Source of the DNA: Pseudomonas aegrilactucae
GTDB lineage: Bacteria; Pseudomonadota; Gammaproteobacteria; Pseudomonadales; Pseudomonadaceae
Length of the DNA stretch: 64,000 bases
Assembly: GCF_019168305.1 (NCBI RefSeq)
Contig: NZ_JAHTBI010000030.1
Span: 1-64,000, forward strand
Reading direction: 5' to 3'
Positions 52,996-63,900 of this stretch are shown piece after piece. A program made the position numbers and the translations under genes. Every line of letters starts with the position of its first letter. Position 1 is the stretch's first letter. The notes under the pieces were generated by a model. It had not been told where the DNA came from and ran no database searches. It saw only the letters and a list, made by a program, of their open reading frames with translations.

Positions 52996-53244
52996 GCGGG
53001 CGGACAGGGCAAGGTGTCCATACACGGCGCCTTGCCAACGGGGTTGTCGGTCAGCGATTGGCACCTGGTTGCGCCCGGCGCAACCCGAGCCTGACCGGGC
53101 CCCTCGCAGCAGTTTTTTCCGACTTTCGACCGCTTGTGTGGTCTGGGTGCGCTGTGTATCTTGAGCAGCCTTTTGACCGATTTGCGGTCATCACCCGATT
53201 CTTGGGATTGGCCCTGAGTGGCGAATCCATTGATTTGCTTATAA

Positions 53245-53913
<669 letters not shown>

Positions 53914-53934
53914 TCACCCGGCCCGGATGTGCAT

Positions 53935-53965
53935 ACAACGGCCCGCTTGCGGGCCGTTGTTGTTT
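53935..53965 (+). terminator. Intrinsic terminator of adk
   Basis: ACAACGGCCCGC and GCGGGCCGTTGT form a 12-bp stem with a two-base core loop, followed by TGTTT. A TATAAT at 53965-53970 just behind it may be the -10 of tsaB. Confidence 0.8.
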
Positions 53966-54002
53966 ATAATGCCGCTCTTTTTTCTCGCGCCTGGAACCCC
54001 CG

Positions 54003-54677
54003 ATGACCACCTTGCTGGCCCTGGATACCGCCACTGAAGCCTGCTCCGTTGCCTTGCTGCATGACGGCAAGGTGCTTAGCCACTATGAGGTGATCCCGCG
54101 GCTGCACGCGCAAAAGCTGCTACCGATGATCCAGGCCCTGCTGGCCGAGGCCGGTATCGCGCTGTCGGCGGTGGACGCCATCGCCTTCGGTCGCGGGCCG
54201 GGTGCCTTCACCGGGGTGCGGATCGCCATCGGTGTGGTACAGGGCCTGGCCTTCGCCCTTGAGCGCCCGGTACTGCCGGTGTCGAACCTGGCCTTGCTGG
54301 CCCAGCGCGCACTGCGTGAGCATGGCGCCGAGCAGGTGGCGGCCGCGATCGACGCGCGCATGGACGAGGTGTACTGGGGCTGCTACCAGCAGAGTGCCGG
54401 CGAGATGCGCTTGCTGGGCAACGAAGCCGTACTGGCCCCCGAGCAGGTCAGCCTGCCCGCCGGCGCGGGCGGCGACTGGTTCGGCGCCGGCACCGGCTGG
54501 GGCTACGCAGACCGCTTGCCGGTCGCGGTCACGGGCCAGGACGCTGGCATGCTGCCGCATGCGCTGGACCTGCTGACGCTGGCACAGTTCGCCTGGGCCC
54601 GCGACGAAGGCATTGCGGCCGATCTGGCACAGCCGGTGTACCTGCGCGACAAGGTGGCGACGCCCAAGGCGCGCTGA
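54003..54677 (+). CDS. tsaB: tRNA threonylcarbamoyladenosine biosynthesis protein TsaB
   Basis: A 224-residue ASKHA-fold partner of TsaD in the t6A37 tRNA modification complex with TsaE. TsaB marks: LLALDTATEACSVALLHDG, LPMIQALLAEAGIALSAVDA, FGRGPGAFTGVRIAIGVVQG and IDARMDEVYWGCY. Length is typical. It is located after adk, as in other Pseudomonas. Confidence 0.96.
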   Translation: MTTLLALDTATEACSVALLHDGKVLSHYEVIPRLHAQKLLPMIQALLAEAGIALSAVDAIAFGRGPGAFTGVRIAIGVVQGLAFALERPVLPVSNLALLAQRALREHGAEQVAAAIDARMDEVYWGCYQQSAGEMRLLGNEAVLAPEQVSLPAGAGGDWFGAGTGWGYADRLPVAVTGQDAGMLPHALDLLTLAQFAWARDEGIAADLAQPVYLRDKVATPKAR

Positions 54678-54806
54678 GCGCCGTTGGTCGTCTATCGCCA
54701 TTGCACATAAACCTTTTGCTCGATATGTGGTCCAGTTATCAGTCGGGCATTTGCGAAGTCTCTCAGGTGCCGCTAAATTGCCATCATTGGTCCTGAGTAA
54801 GTGTTC

Positions 54807-55106
54807 ATGCGCGTCGACGGCTTTTCTTCCCAGTCCTACCCGATCAAGCGCCCGCTGCGTAAGCCGCTGGTGCGCGATGAGGATGTGGACGAAGACCTGC
54901 CAGGCGAGTTCGAGGCGCAGCCGTCCCAGGCCGGCAATGCCGGTGCTGCCGGGCGCAGCAGCGGCGGCCTGCCGGTGCGCCAGCAGGACATGATCTTCCC
55001 GCGGGCGCGCAACAAGCGCACTGCCCAGGCCCTGACCAGCTACCTGACCACCGCAGGCTTCGTGGACTGGGAGATGGAAGTGCTGGGGCTGGACCTGTAC
55101 ATTTGA
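54807..55106 (+). CDS. Small conserved hypothetical protein
   Basis: A 99-residue hydrophilic protein. The N-terminal two thirds are acidic and Gly/Ala-rich and probably disordered (RDEDVDEDLPGEFEAQPSQA); the C-terminal ~35 residues (ARNKRTAQALTSYLTTAGFV, then DWEMEVLGLDLYI) look folded. No family recognised. The ATG at 54807 is used; a GTG six bases upstream is possible. It ends 3 bp before the DUF72 gene, so they are likely cotranscribed. Confidence 0.65.
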   Translation: MRVDGFSSQSYPIKRPLRKPLVRDEDVDEDLPGEFEAQPSQAGNAGAAGRSSGGLPVRQQDMIFPRARNKRTAQALTSYLTTAGFVDWEMEVLGLDLYI

Positions 55107-55109
55107 GGC

Positions 55110-55973
55110 ATGACGCCTCTCCCTTACTTTCTCGGTTGCCCGTCCTGGAGTGAAAACGCCTGGCGCGAGTACCTGTACCCTGCCGACGCCAAAAGCAGCG
55201 AGTATCTGGGTCTCTACAGCCAGGTGTTCAACGCGGTGGAAGGCAACACCACCTTCTATGCGCGCCCCGCGCCCGCCACGATCGAGCGCTGGGCGCAGAT
55301 CATGCCCGCGCATTTTCGCTTCACGGCCAAGTTCCCCGGTGACATCAGCCATGGCGGCGACCTGCGCCAGCAGTTGGTCGCCGCACAAACCTTCATCAAC
55401 CTGCTTACGCCACTCGGTACGCGCGTGACGCCTTACTGGTTGCAGCTGCCGGCGAGCTTTGGCCCGGCGCGCCTGGGTGAGCTGATGGCGTTCATCGACG
55501 AGGTCGGTGTTCCCCTGGCGGTGGAGGTGCGCAGCCCAGCGTTCTTCGCCAAGGGCGACGACGAGCGTCTGCTCAATCGCCTGTTGCGCGAGCGCGGCGT
55601 CGAACGTATCTGCCTGGACCCGCGAGCGCTGTTCAGTTGCACCTCGCGCGAGCCTGGGGTGCTGCATGCGCAGTCCAAGAAGCCGCGTGTACCGCCACGG
55701 CCCACCGCGTTCAGCCAGAGTCCGCAGGTGCGCTTCATCGGCCACCCGGAGCTGGCGGCCAACGAGCCCTTTCTGCTGCCGTGGCTGGACAAGGTGGCGG
55801 GCTGGATCGAGGAAGGCCGTAGCCCCTATGTTTTCCTGCATACTGCTGACAATCGCCTGGCCGCCGCGCTGGCGCAGCGTTTTCATCGAGGCCTGATGGA
55901 GCGTCTGCCCGGCTTGCCGGCCTTGCCTGAACTGCACAGGGCGCCACAGGCCGAACAGCTCGGCCTGCTGTGA
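55110..55973 (+). CDS. DUF72 domain protein (YecE-like)
   Basis: A 287-residue protein of the DUF72 family, a TIM-barrel-like fold with no settled function. Typical marks: LGCPSWSENAWREYLYPADA, VFNAVEGNTTFYARP, FTAKFPGDISHG and VFLHTADNRLAAALAQRF. The frame starts 3 bp after the preceding gene. Relatives are widespread, often near DNA-repair or redox genes; the context here gives no clue. Confidence 0.85.
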   Translation: MTPLPYFLGCPSWSENAWREYLYPADAKSSEYLGLYSQVFNAVEGNTTFYARPAPATIERWAQIMPAHFRFTAKFPGDISHGGDLRQQLVAAQTFINLLTPLGTRVTPYWLQLPASFGPARLGELMAFIDEVGVPLAVEVRSPAFFAKGDDERLLNRLLRERGVERICLDPRALFSCTSREPGVLHAQSKKPRVPPRPTAFSQSPQVRFIGHPELAANEPFLLPWLDKVAGWIEEGRSPYVFLHTADNRLAAALAQRFHRGLMERLPGLPALPELHRAPQAEQLGLL

Positions 55974-56007
55974 GCGGCCCTGGCGCCTCTGCCTGGGAGT
56001 TGTGACC

Positions 56008-56838
56008 ATGGATGTACAAACCCTGCGTGCCGAAGCCTTCAAGGCTTTGCATGAGCGTGATGGCGCGTTCGTCATACCCAATCCCTGGGATGCAGGGTCT
56101 GCCAAACTGTTGGCCAGCCTGGGTTTCGAGGCACTGGCCACCACCAGCGCCGGCCTGGCGTTTTCACTGGGGCGTCCCGACGCCGAAGGCGCCATGACCC
56201 TCGATGAAACCCTGGGCAATGCGCGCAGCATCGTCGATGCCACCGCGCTGCCGGTGGCAGCGGATCTGGAGAACGGTTTCAGCGATGATCCCAAAGGCTG
56301 CGCCGATGCCATCCTGCAAGCCGCTGCAGCGGGCCTTGTAGGCGGTTCCATCGAAGATGCCAGTGGTAACGCGGATGAACCCATCTACAGCTTCCACCAC
56401 GCGGTAGAGCGCGTTGAAGCGGCCGTGGCGGCCGCACGCAGCCTGGCGTTTCCGTTCATGCTGTGTGCCCGCGCCGAAAACCTGCTGCATGGGCGCCAGG
56501 ACCTGGATGACACGATTGCCCGTCTGCAGGCGTTCGCCGAGGCCGGCGCCGATGTGCTGTATGCCCCGGGCCTGCGCAGCGCCGAGGAGATCCGGCGGGT
56601 GGTGCAGGCGGTGGCACCGCGGCCGGTCAACGTGCTGATGGGCCTGAGCGGGGTGAACCTGAGCCTGGCCGATGTGCAGGCGCTGGGCGTCAAGCGCATC
56701 AGTGTCGGTTCATCGCTGGCCCGCGCGGCCTATGGCGCGTTCTTCCACGCCGCCGAGCGCATCCGGGAGGAGGGCCGCTTCGACTATGCCGACCAGGCAC
56801 TTTCGTTCGACCAGCTCAACCAGCTGTTCAGGCGCTGA
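56008..56838 (+). CDS. Isocitrate lyase/PEP mutase superfamily protein
   Basis: A 276-residue enzyme of the ICL/PEPM superfamily (alpha/beta barrel) acting on C-C or P-C bonds of alpha-oxyacids. Marks: VIPNPWDAGSAKLLASLGFE, LPVAADLENGFSDDP, GGSIEDASGN and LCARAENLLHG; the KKCGH-type lyase motif of true ICL and PrpB is absent, so it is neither. Lipases aside, oxaloacetase or PEP-mutase-like members share this pattern; substrate unknown. The ATG at 56008 has GGGAG 8 bp upstream. The next gene starts 6 bp after its stop. Confidence 0.82.
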   Translation: MDVQTLRAEAFKALHERDGAFVIPNPWDAGSAKLLASLGFEALATTSAGLAFSLGRPDAEGAMTLDETLGNARSIVDATALPVAADLENGFSDDPKGCADAILQAAAAGLVGGSIEDASGNADEPIYSFHHAVERVEAAVAAARSLAFPFMLCARAENLLHGRQDLDDTIARLQAFAEAGADVLYAPGLRSAEEIRRVVQAVAPRPVNVLMGLSGVNLSLADVQALGVKRISVGSSLARAAYGAFFHAAERIREEGRFDYADQALSFDQLNQLFRR

Positions 56839-56844
56839 TCGACC

Positions 56845-57540
56845 ATGCGACGAGGGATAGTCGGTGGTCTGCTGATAGGGGTTATTGCGGCGGGCCTGGT
56901 GGCCTGGCAGCAGGGCTGGCGCGTGCCTGCGGCCTGGAACCCGTGGGCGGTACTGGACGTGAAGGCGCCGCCGAACCTGCTCACGCCCTACAAGCTGGGG
57001 CGCCTGCAGGATGACCCGCAGTTGTGTGCGCAGGCGTTGCAAACCTCCACCTTGCGCTACAGCAAACAGGCCGACAGCGCGACCACGGTGCCGTGCCCGC
57101 TGGAGAACGTGGTGCGTGTGCAGGGTTCCGGGGTGCGCCTGAGCAGCAGTTTCCTGGCCAGTTGCCCGGTGGCGGTGGCCTTCGCCCTGTTCGAGCGTCA
57201 TGGCCTGCAGCCTGCGGCGCAACGTGCCTTTGGCCAGCCGGTAGTGCAGGTCGACCACCTGGGCAGCTTTGCCTGCCGCAATGTCTACGGGCGCAAGGAA
57301 GGCCGGCGCAGTCAGCATGCCAGCGCCAATGCGCTGGATATCGCAGGCTTTCGGCTGGCGGACGGGCAGCGTATCGATCTGTTGCGCGACTGGAAGGGCG
57401 ACGGCGCCAAGGCGAGGTTCCTGCGCGATGTGCACGCGGGGGCCTGTGACAGCTTCAATACCGTGCTGGGGCCCGACTACAACGCCGCGCACCGCAACCA
57501 CTTTCACCTGGACATGGGCTTCTGGCAGATCTGCCGTTAG
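56845..57540 (+). CDS. Extensin-like family protein, membrane-anchored or exported
   Basis: A 231-residue protein with an N-terminal hydrophobic segment (GIVGGLLIGVIAAGLVAW) and an extensin-like C-terminal domain (RRSQHASANALDIAGFRLAD, AAHRNHFHLDMGFW). The pattern SxHxxANALDI with a later HFHLD resembles M15/LAS zinc peptidases, so a cell-wall peptidase role is possible but unproven. Five cysteines suggest periplasmic disulfides. It ends 4 bp inside the convergent gene end at 57537. Confidence 0.8.
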   Translation: MRRGIVGGLLIGVIAAGLVAWQQGWRVPAAWNPWAVLDVKAPPNLLTPYKLGRLQDDPQLCAQALQTSTLRYSKQADSATTVPCPLENVVRVQGSGVRLSSSFLASCPVAVAFALFERHGLQPAAQRAFGQPVVQVDHLGSFACRNVYGRKEGRRSQHASANALDIAGFRLADGQRIDLLRDWKGDGAKARFLRDVHAGACDSFNTVLGPDYNAAHRNHFHLDMGFWQICR

Positions 57541-58157
57541 GCGGCGATACGCACGTTGTTCAGTACGACAGGGCGCGCCCAGCGCAGGTCGAAGTCCAGC
57601 GCCGACTGCTGCTGAACCAGGGTCGCTTCGTCGAACGGCTCGGGGGCCGGGTCGAGCAGCCTGGCTTCCAGTTCGGCGATCGGCAGGTGCAGCGGGTAAG
57701 GCTGTGGCGCCGGGCCAGGCTCTGGCAGCGGGTGGCCCTGGCCCATCACCACCGGGCGAACCCAAGTGTTGCTGATGTCCAGCTGGCGTTGCTGTTCGAT
57801 CAGTTCCAGCGCGCTGAAGGGCGGCGCCGGCTTGTCCAGCAGGTCCAGCTCGAATTCGGCGATCGGCAGGAACAGCGGCTCGGGCGGGGCCACGACGGTG
57901 TCGTGCACGTCGCACAGGCGCTGGCTGTGGATCTGCGCCAGGGTCTGGCTGCCGGCGATCGGCTCACCGGTAGCGGCGTCGACCTCGGGCACTGCGAGTT
58001 GGCCAACTTCAGTCCCTTCACCCTGCTGCTCTGCCAACGCCTGGGCAAAGAAGTCCTGCCACAGGTGGCTGACGCCCCCGAGGGTCTGGGTGTTGTGCCG
58101 GGCAAAGTCGCCGACGGGCGACAAATAACCGGAAGGAAGCTGAAGAATGTCTGACAT
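57537..58157 (-). CDS. Hypothetical protein with two tandem repeats
   Basis: A 206-residue protein I cannot place in a family. The second half is two copies of a ~60-residue unit: LPIAEFELDLLDKPAPPFSA with QQRQLDISNTWVRPVVM, and LPIAELEARLLDPAPEPFDE with QQSALDFDLRWARPVVL. The N-terminus (SDILQLPSGYLSPVGDFARH) is soluble with no signal peptide. The ATG at 58157 lacks a clear ribosome site; a start at 58223 is possible. It is convergent with the extensin-like gene and divergent from rsmJ. Confidence 0.65.
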   Translation of the reverse strand: MSDILQLPSGYLSPVGDFARHNTQTLGGVSHLWQDFFAQALAEQQGEGTEVGQLAVPEVDAATGEPIAGSQTLAQIHSQRLCDVHDTVVAPPEPLFLPIAEFELDLLDKPAPPFSALELIEQQRQLDISNTWVRPVVMGQGHPLPEPGPAPQPYPLHLPIAELEARLLDPAPEPFDEATLVQQQSALDFDLRWARPVVLNNVRIAA

Positions 58158-58256
58158 GGCAGTCGTTGGCTGTCCGGGTCTGGCAAAATAGCGATTACTG
58201 CGGTTATCGGCACAGTCCGGCAATCATTTAATTTTTTTGCATGGGGTAGGTGAGCG

Positions 58257-59036
58257 GTGGAGCAACTGGCGGACGGCGGTATCCGGGTCGAGGCGTTGGC
58301 GGGCGAGTACCAGGCGCAGGCCGAGCAGTGGGCGGTGCGTCTTGGCTTGCCGCTGCAGGACGATTCGGCGGCGTTTGCCGTGCAGGTGGGCGAGGCGGGC
58401 CTGCAGATCCAGCAGCTCGGTCCCCAGGCCCCCGGCCCGGTACGGGTCGACTTCGTCGAAGGTGCGGCGGCGCATCGGCGGGTGTTTGGCGGTGGCAGCG
58501 GGCAGATGATCGCCAAGGCCGTGGGCATCGCCCAGGGCGTACGCCCGCACGTACTGGACGCCACGGCCGGGCTGGGCAAGGACGCGTTCGTGCTGGCTGG
58601 CCTGGGCTGCCAGATGCAATTGATCGAGCGCCAGCCGCTGGTGGCGGCCTTGCTCGAGGATGGCCTGGCACGTGCAGCCGGCGACGCCGAGGTCGGCCCG
58701 ATCGTGGCGCGCATGCAGTTGCTGCCGGGCAATTCCATCGAGCGCATGCGCGATTGGCAGGGCGAGCCACCGCAGGTGATCTACCTGGACCCGATGTTCC
58801 CGCACCGCGACAAGAGCGCCCTGGTGAAAAAGGAAATGCGCGTGTTCCGCCCGCTGGTGGGCGATGACCTGGATGCCCCGGCGTTGCTGGAGGCCGCGCT
58901 GGCCCTGGCCAGCCACCGGGTGGTGGTCAAGCGCCCGCGCAAGGCGCCGATCATCGACGGGCCCAAGCCCAGCCACAGCCTGGAAGGCAAGTCGAGCCGC
59001 TACGACATTTATCCAAAGAAGGCGCTCAAGCCCTGA
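58257..59036 (+). CDS. rsmJ: 16S rRNA (guanine1516-N2)-methyltransferase RsmJ
   Basis: A 259-residue AdoMet-dependent methyltransferase making m2G1516 in 16S rRNA. AdoMet site [19 protein letters not shown], catalytic [19 protein letters not shown], and the RsmJ-typical [11 protein letters not shown] ending. The start is GTG 58257, six bases after AGG. It ends 1 bp before the convergent tetR gene end. Confidence 0.93.
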   Translation: MEQLADGGIRVEALAGEYQAQAEQWAVRLGLPLQDDSAAFAVQVGEAGLQIQQLGPQAPGPVRVDFVEGAAAHRRVFGGGSGQMIAKAVGIAQGVRPHVLDATAGLGKDAFVLAGLGCQMQLIERQPLVAALLEDGLARAAGDAEVGPIVARMQLLPGNSIERMRDWQGEPPQVIYLDPMFPHRDKSALVKKEMRVFRPLVGDDLDAPALLEAALALASHRVVVKRPRKAPIIDGPKPSHSLEGKSSRYDIYPKKALKP

Positions 59037-59037
59037 C

Positions 59038-59673
59038 TCAGGGCTGGTAGGCGCGGATGAACAGCGCCACCACGTCCTGCACGTGGCGTTCGGCGGCCTC
59101 GGCGTCCAGTGCCGGGGCATAGCCCAGCAGCAGGCGGTAGTTGGCTGCGCCCTTTAGCAGGCAGAAGAAATGCTCGGCGGCCTTGGCCGGGTGATCAATG
59201 CCCAGCAGGCCACGCTGATCGATGCGCTGCAGCAGGACTTCCATTTCGTGCAGCACCAGCAACGGGCCGGCCTCGAAGAAGATCTGGCTGAGCTTGGGGT
59301 CCTGCGGGCCCAGCGCCATGATCAGGCGGCTCAGTTTCACCGACTGGTCACTGCTGATCAGCGCCTGAAAGCCACGCCCGATGTTCAGCAGCACCTGCTC
59401 CACCGAGGCGCCTTCGGCCAGCTCGAAGATCACCTCGGGCAACTGCGCCGTACAGGTCGCCACCACGGCCGAGGAGAACAGTGTCTCCTTGTCGGTGAAG
59501 TGGCTGTAGACGGTGAGCTTCGACACACCTGCCGCTGTGGCGACCGCATCCATGCTGGTGTTGGCGTAACCGTGGGTGAGAAACAGGGCTTTGGCCGCCT
59601 CCAGGATGGCCTGGCGTTTGGCGAGGTCCTTCGGGCGGCCGGGGCCGGCGGGGACGCTGGGATCTTTTGGCAT
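59038..59673 (-). CDS. TetR family repressor, probable regulator of the RND pump
   Basis: A 211-residue TetR regulator. The DNA-binding domain is at ~20-65 (KRQAILEAAKALFLTHGYAN, AGVSKLTVYSHFTDKETLF) and the helical C-terminal domain is of the TetR_C type that follows AcrR-like pump regulators. It is divergent from the RND adaptor/pump genes, with 160 bp between and a TATAC-N6-GTATA inverted repeat in that gap. ATG 59673 is used; a GTG 9 bp upstream is possible. Repression relieved by a pump substrate is the expected control. Confidence 0.85.
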   Translation of the reverse strand: MPKDPSVPAGPGRPKDLAKRQAILEAAKALFLTHGYANTSMDAVATAAGVSKLTVYSHFTDKETLFSSAVVATCTAQLPEVIFELAEGASVEQVLLNIGRGFQALISSDQSVKLSRLIMALGPQDPKLSQIFFEAGPLLVLHEMEVLLQRIDQRGLLGIDHPAKAAEHFFCLLKGAANYRLLLGYAPALDAEAAERHVQDVVALFIRAYQP

Positions 59674-59781
59674 GGATGACACGTGCAAGTTTGACAAGAG
59701 GACAGGGTACACCGTGGTTGGCGCTACGGCGTTGCAATTTCTGTCCGACAATCGCTTCCCGGCATCGTTTCGCTGATTTAC

Positions 59782-59797
59782 TATACCCGCCAGTATA
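59782..59797. promoter_or_regulatory. Candidate operator between tetR and the RND operon
   Basis: TATAC-CCGCCA-GTATA is an inverted repeat 37 bp before the adaptor start, with a -10-like TATAAA (59794-59799) overlapping its right arm. It fits a repressor site of the divergent TetR protein. Confidence 0.5.
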
Positions 59798-59833
59798 AAT
59801 ATTCGAAGCGCTGTTCACGGAAGGTTTTCGATC

Positions 59834-60932
59834 ATGTTGCGCCATGCCTTGCCCTTCGCACTCCCGTTCACTGTTGCCCTGCTGCTCGGCGGCTGCGGGC
59901 AGGAGACCCCGCCCCCCACCGCGCTGCGCCCGGCCATGGTGGTGCAGCCGCAACTGTCCACGGCGGCGGTCGACAGCTACCCCGGCGAGGTGCACGCGCG
60001 CCTGGAACCGGAGCTGGCGTTTCGCATTGCCGGCAAGGTCAGCAAGCGCCTGGTGGAGGAGGGCCAACGGGTCAAGGCCGACCAGCCGCTGGCCGAACTC
60101 GATCCGCAGGACGTGCGCCTGCAACTGGAGGCCAGCCGCGCGCAGATGGCCGCAGCGCAGGCCAACCTGAGCCTGGTCAAGGCCGAGCGTGATCGCTACC
60201 AGACCCTGCTGGCCAGGCAGATGGTCAGTCGTTCGCAGTACGACAATGCCGAAAACCTCTACCGCGCCGGCCTGGCACGGGTCAATCAGGTGCGCGCCGA
60301 GTTCGACGTGGCGGGCAATCAGGCAGGCTACTCGGTGCTGCGTGCACCGCAGGACGGTGTGGTGGCCAAGCGGCTGGTCGAGGTCGGCCAGGTGGTGGCG
60401 GCCGGGCAGACGGTGTTCACCCTCCGCCGATGGCGAGCGCGAGGTGCTGATCAGCCTGCCCGAGCAGAACTTTGGTCGTTTCAAGGTGGGCCAGCCAGTG
60501 GCCGTTGAGCTCTGGTCGCAACCCGATACCCGTTTCCAGGGGCGTATTCGCGAGCTGTCGCCGGCCGCCGACCCGCGCTCGCGCACCTTTGCCGCACGCA
60601 TTGCGTTCAGTGCCGGCAAGGTGCCGGCGCAACTGGGGCAGAGTGCCCGTGTATTCATCCAGCATGCCGAGCAGGTGCCGCTGGCGGTGCCGTTGTCGGC
60701 CGTGACGGCCGAGAATGGCCAGGCCTATGTATGGCGTGTCGGGGCCGACAACCAGTTGCAGCGTACCGTGGTACGCGTGGGGGCCTATGGCGAGACCAGC
60801 GTTCCAGTGCTCGAGGGCCTGAGCGCCAGCGATTGGGTGGTTGCCGCCGGCGGCCACGTGCTGCACGAAGGGCAACAGATACGACCGGTGGACCAGTCCA
60901 ACCGTGTGGTGAATCTGGCGGCCAAGGAGTAA
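59834..60932 (+). pseudogene. RND efflux periplasmic adaptor (MFP), +1 frameshift
   Basis: The adaptor of a tripartite RND pump: lipoprotein signal with lipobox (VALLLGGCGQE), barrel/lipoyl and hairpin segments (YPGEVHARLEPELAFRIAGK, LAELDPQDVRLQLEASRAQM, YSVLRAPQDGVVAKRLVEVG) in the frame from 59834, then the beta-barrel and membrane-proximal part (VLISLPEQNFGRFKVGQPVA, RVGAYGETSVPVLEGLSASD) in the +1 frame to 60932. The switch falls at 60419-60428 (ACCCTCCGCC), where one extra C explains it. Joined, the protein would be ~365 residues, normal for the family. It may be a broken gene or a sequencing error. The pump gene starts 6 bp downstream. Confidence 0.85.
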
Positions 60933-60938
60933 GTCCCG

Positions 60939-63900
60939 ATGGGTTTCAACCTTTCCGTCTGGGCGCTGCGCAATCGCCAGATCGTACTGTTCCTGATGGT
61001 ATTGCTGGCGCTGGTCGGCACGCTGTCCTACACCAAGCTGGGTCAGAGCGAAGATCCCCCCTTTACCTTCAAGGCCATGGTGATCAAGACCAACTGGCCG
61101 GGCGCAAGTGCCGAAGAGGTTTCGCGCCAGGTCACCGAGCGCATCGAGAAGAAGCTGATGGAGACGGGCGAGTACGACAGGATCGTCTCGTTCTCGCGCC
61201 CCGGCGAGTCCCAGGTCACGTTCATGGCCCGTGACTCGATGCATTCCGATCAGATACCCGAGCTGTGGTACCAGTTGCGCAAGAAAGTCGCGGATATCCG
61301 GCATACCTTGCCGTCGGGCATCCAGGGGCCGTTCTTCAACGACGAGTTCGGCACCACCTTCGGCAATATCTATGCACTGACCGGCGCCGGGTTCGACTAT
61401 GCCGTGCTCAAGGACTACGCCGACCGCGTGCAGATCCGCCTGCAACGGGTCAAGGACGTGGGCAAGGTCGAGCTGCTCGGCCTGCAGGACGAAAAGATCT
61501 GGATCGAGCTGTCCAACCTCAAGCTGGCGACCCTCGGCCTGCCGTTGGCAGCCGTGCAGCAGGCGCTCGAAGAACAGAACGCGGTGAGCACCGCAGGTTT
61601 CTTCGAAACCCCCAGCGAGCGCCTGCAACTGCGCGTGAGCGGGCGTTTTGAAACCGTCGAGCAGATCGAGCAGTTCCCGATCCGGGTGGGCGAGCGTACG
61701 TTTCGGATCGGTGACGTGGCCGACGTGCGCCGGGGCTTCAACGACCCGCCCGCGCCGCGCATGCGGTTCATGGGCGAGGATGCGCTGGGGTTGGCGGTGT
61801 CGATGAAGGAGGGCGGCGACATCCTGGTGCTGGGCAAGGCGCTGGAGAGCGAGTTTGCGAAGATTTCGGCGACCCTGCCGGCGGGCATGCAGTTGCGCAA
61901 GGTGTCCGACCAGCCGGCGGCGGTGAAGACCGGTGTGGGCGAGTTCGTGCAGGTGCTGGTCGAGGCCCTGGCCATCGTGCTGCTGGTGAGCTTCTTCTCG
62001 CTGGGCATGCGCACCGGCCTGGTGGTAGCGCTGGCGATTCCGCTGGTGCTGGCGATGACCTTCGCGGCCATGTATTACCTGGGCATCGGTCTGCACAAGA
62101 TTTCCCTCGGCGCGCTGGTGCTGGCGCTGGGGCTGCTGGTGGACGATGCGATCATTGCGGTGGAAATGATGGCGATCAAGATGGAGCAGGGCTTCGACCG
62201 CTTCAAGGCCGCCAGCTTTGCCTGGACCAGCACTGCGTTCCCGATGCTCACCGGTACCCTGATCACGGCAGCAGGCTTTTTGCCGATCGCCACGGCGCAG
62301 TCGGGCACTGGCGAGTACACCCGTTCGATCTTCCAGGTGGTGACCCTTGCGCTGATCGCCTCGTGGATCGCCGCGGTGGTGTTCGTGCCGTACCTGGGTG
62401 AGCGGCTGCTGCCGGACCTGGCGAAGTTGCATGCGGCCAGGCATGGCAGTACCGAGGGCGCCAGCGACCCTTATGGCACACCGTTCTATCAGCGCGTGCG
62501 GCGTCTGGTGGGCTGGTGCGTGGCGCATCGCAAGACGGTGATCGTGGCGACCCTGGGCCTGTTCGTGCTTGCCGTGGTGTCGTTTCGCTTCGTGCCGCAG
62601 CAGTTCTTTCCGGCATCGGGGCGCCTGGAGCTGATGGTCGACCTCAAGCTGGCCGAGGGCGCTTCGCTGAGTAGTACAGCCGATCAGGTCAAGCGTCTGG
62701 AGGCGTTGCTCAAGGACCGTGCCGGGGTCGACAACTACGTGGCCTACGTGGGCACCGGTTCGCCGCGCTATTACCTGCCGCTGGACCAGCAGTTGCCGGC
62801 GACCAGCTTTGCCCAGTTCGTGGTACTGGCCACCAGTATCGAAGCGCGCGAAACACTGCGCAGCTGGCTGATCGACACCTTGAACGAGCAGTTCCCCGAC
62901 CTGCGCTCGCGCGTCACGCGCCTGGAAAACGGCCCGCCGGTGGGGTACCCGGTGCAGTTCCGGGTGACCGGCGAGCACATCGAGGAGGTGCGCGCGCTGG
63001 CGCGCAAGGTGTCGGCCAGGGTGCGCGAGAACCCACATGTGGTCAATGTGCACCTGGACTGGGAAGAGCCGAGCAAGGTGATCTACCTGAACATCGACCA
63101 GGACCGCGCGCGTGCGCTTGGGGTCAGCACCGCACACCTGGCGAAGTTTCTGCAGAGTTCGCTCACCGGGTCTTCGGTGAGCCAGTTCCGCGAGGACAAC
63201 GAGCTGATCGAGATCCTGTTGCGTGGTACCCGCCAGGAGCGCACCGAGCTTGCCAGCCTGCCGAGCCTGGCGGTGCCCACCGACAACGGCCGCAGTGTGG
63301 CGCTGTCGCAGGTGGCCACGCTGGAATACGGCTTCGAGGAAGGCGTGATCTGGCACCGCAACCGCTTGCCGACGGTCACCGTGCGTGCCGACATCTATGG
63401 CAAGGAGCAGCCCGCCACCCTGGTTGCGCAGATCCTGCCGACCCTGGAGCCGCTGCGTGCCGAGTTGCCGGACGGTTACCTGCTTGAAGTGGGCGGTACG
63501 GTGGAGGATTCGACCCGTGGGCAGGACTCGGTGAATGCCGGGGTGCCGCTGTTCATCGTGGTGGTACTGACCTTGCTGATGCTGCAGTTGCGCAGTTTCT
63601 CGCGCACCGTGATGGTGTTCCTCACCGCGCCGCTGGGGTTGATCGGCGTGGTGCTGTTCCTGATGGTGTTCCGCCAGCCGTTCGGTTTCGTGGCGATGCT
63701 GGGGACCATTGCGCTATCGGGGATGATCATGCGCAACTCGGTGATCCTGGTGGACCAGATCGAGCAGGACATTGCGGCGGGGCTGGACCGTTGGCAGGCG
63801 ATCATCGAGGCGACGGTGCGGCGTTTCCGGCCGATCGTGCTGACCGCGCTGGCGGCGGTGCTGGCCATGATCCCGTTGTCGCGCAGTGTGTTCTTCGGGC

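Noticed and set aside
60417..63356. A 979-residue minus-strand open frame
   Set aside because: It is antisense to the RND pump gene, His/Gln/Arg-rich and without recognisable domains; the plus strand reads through as a clear RND transporter.
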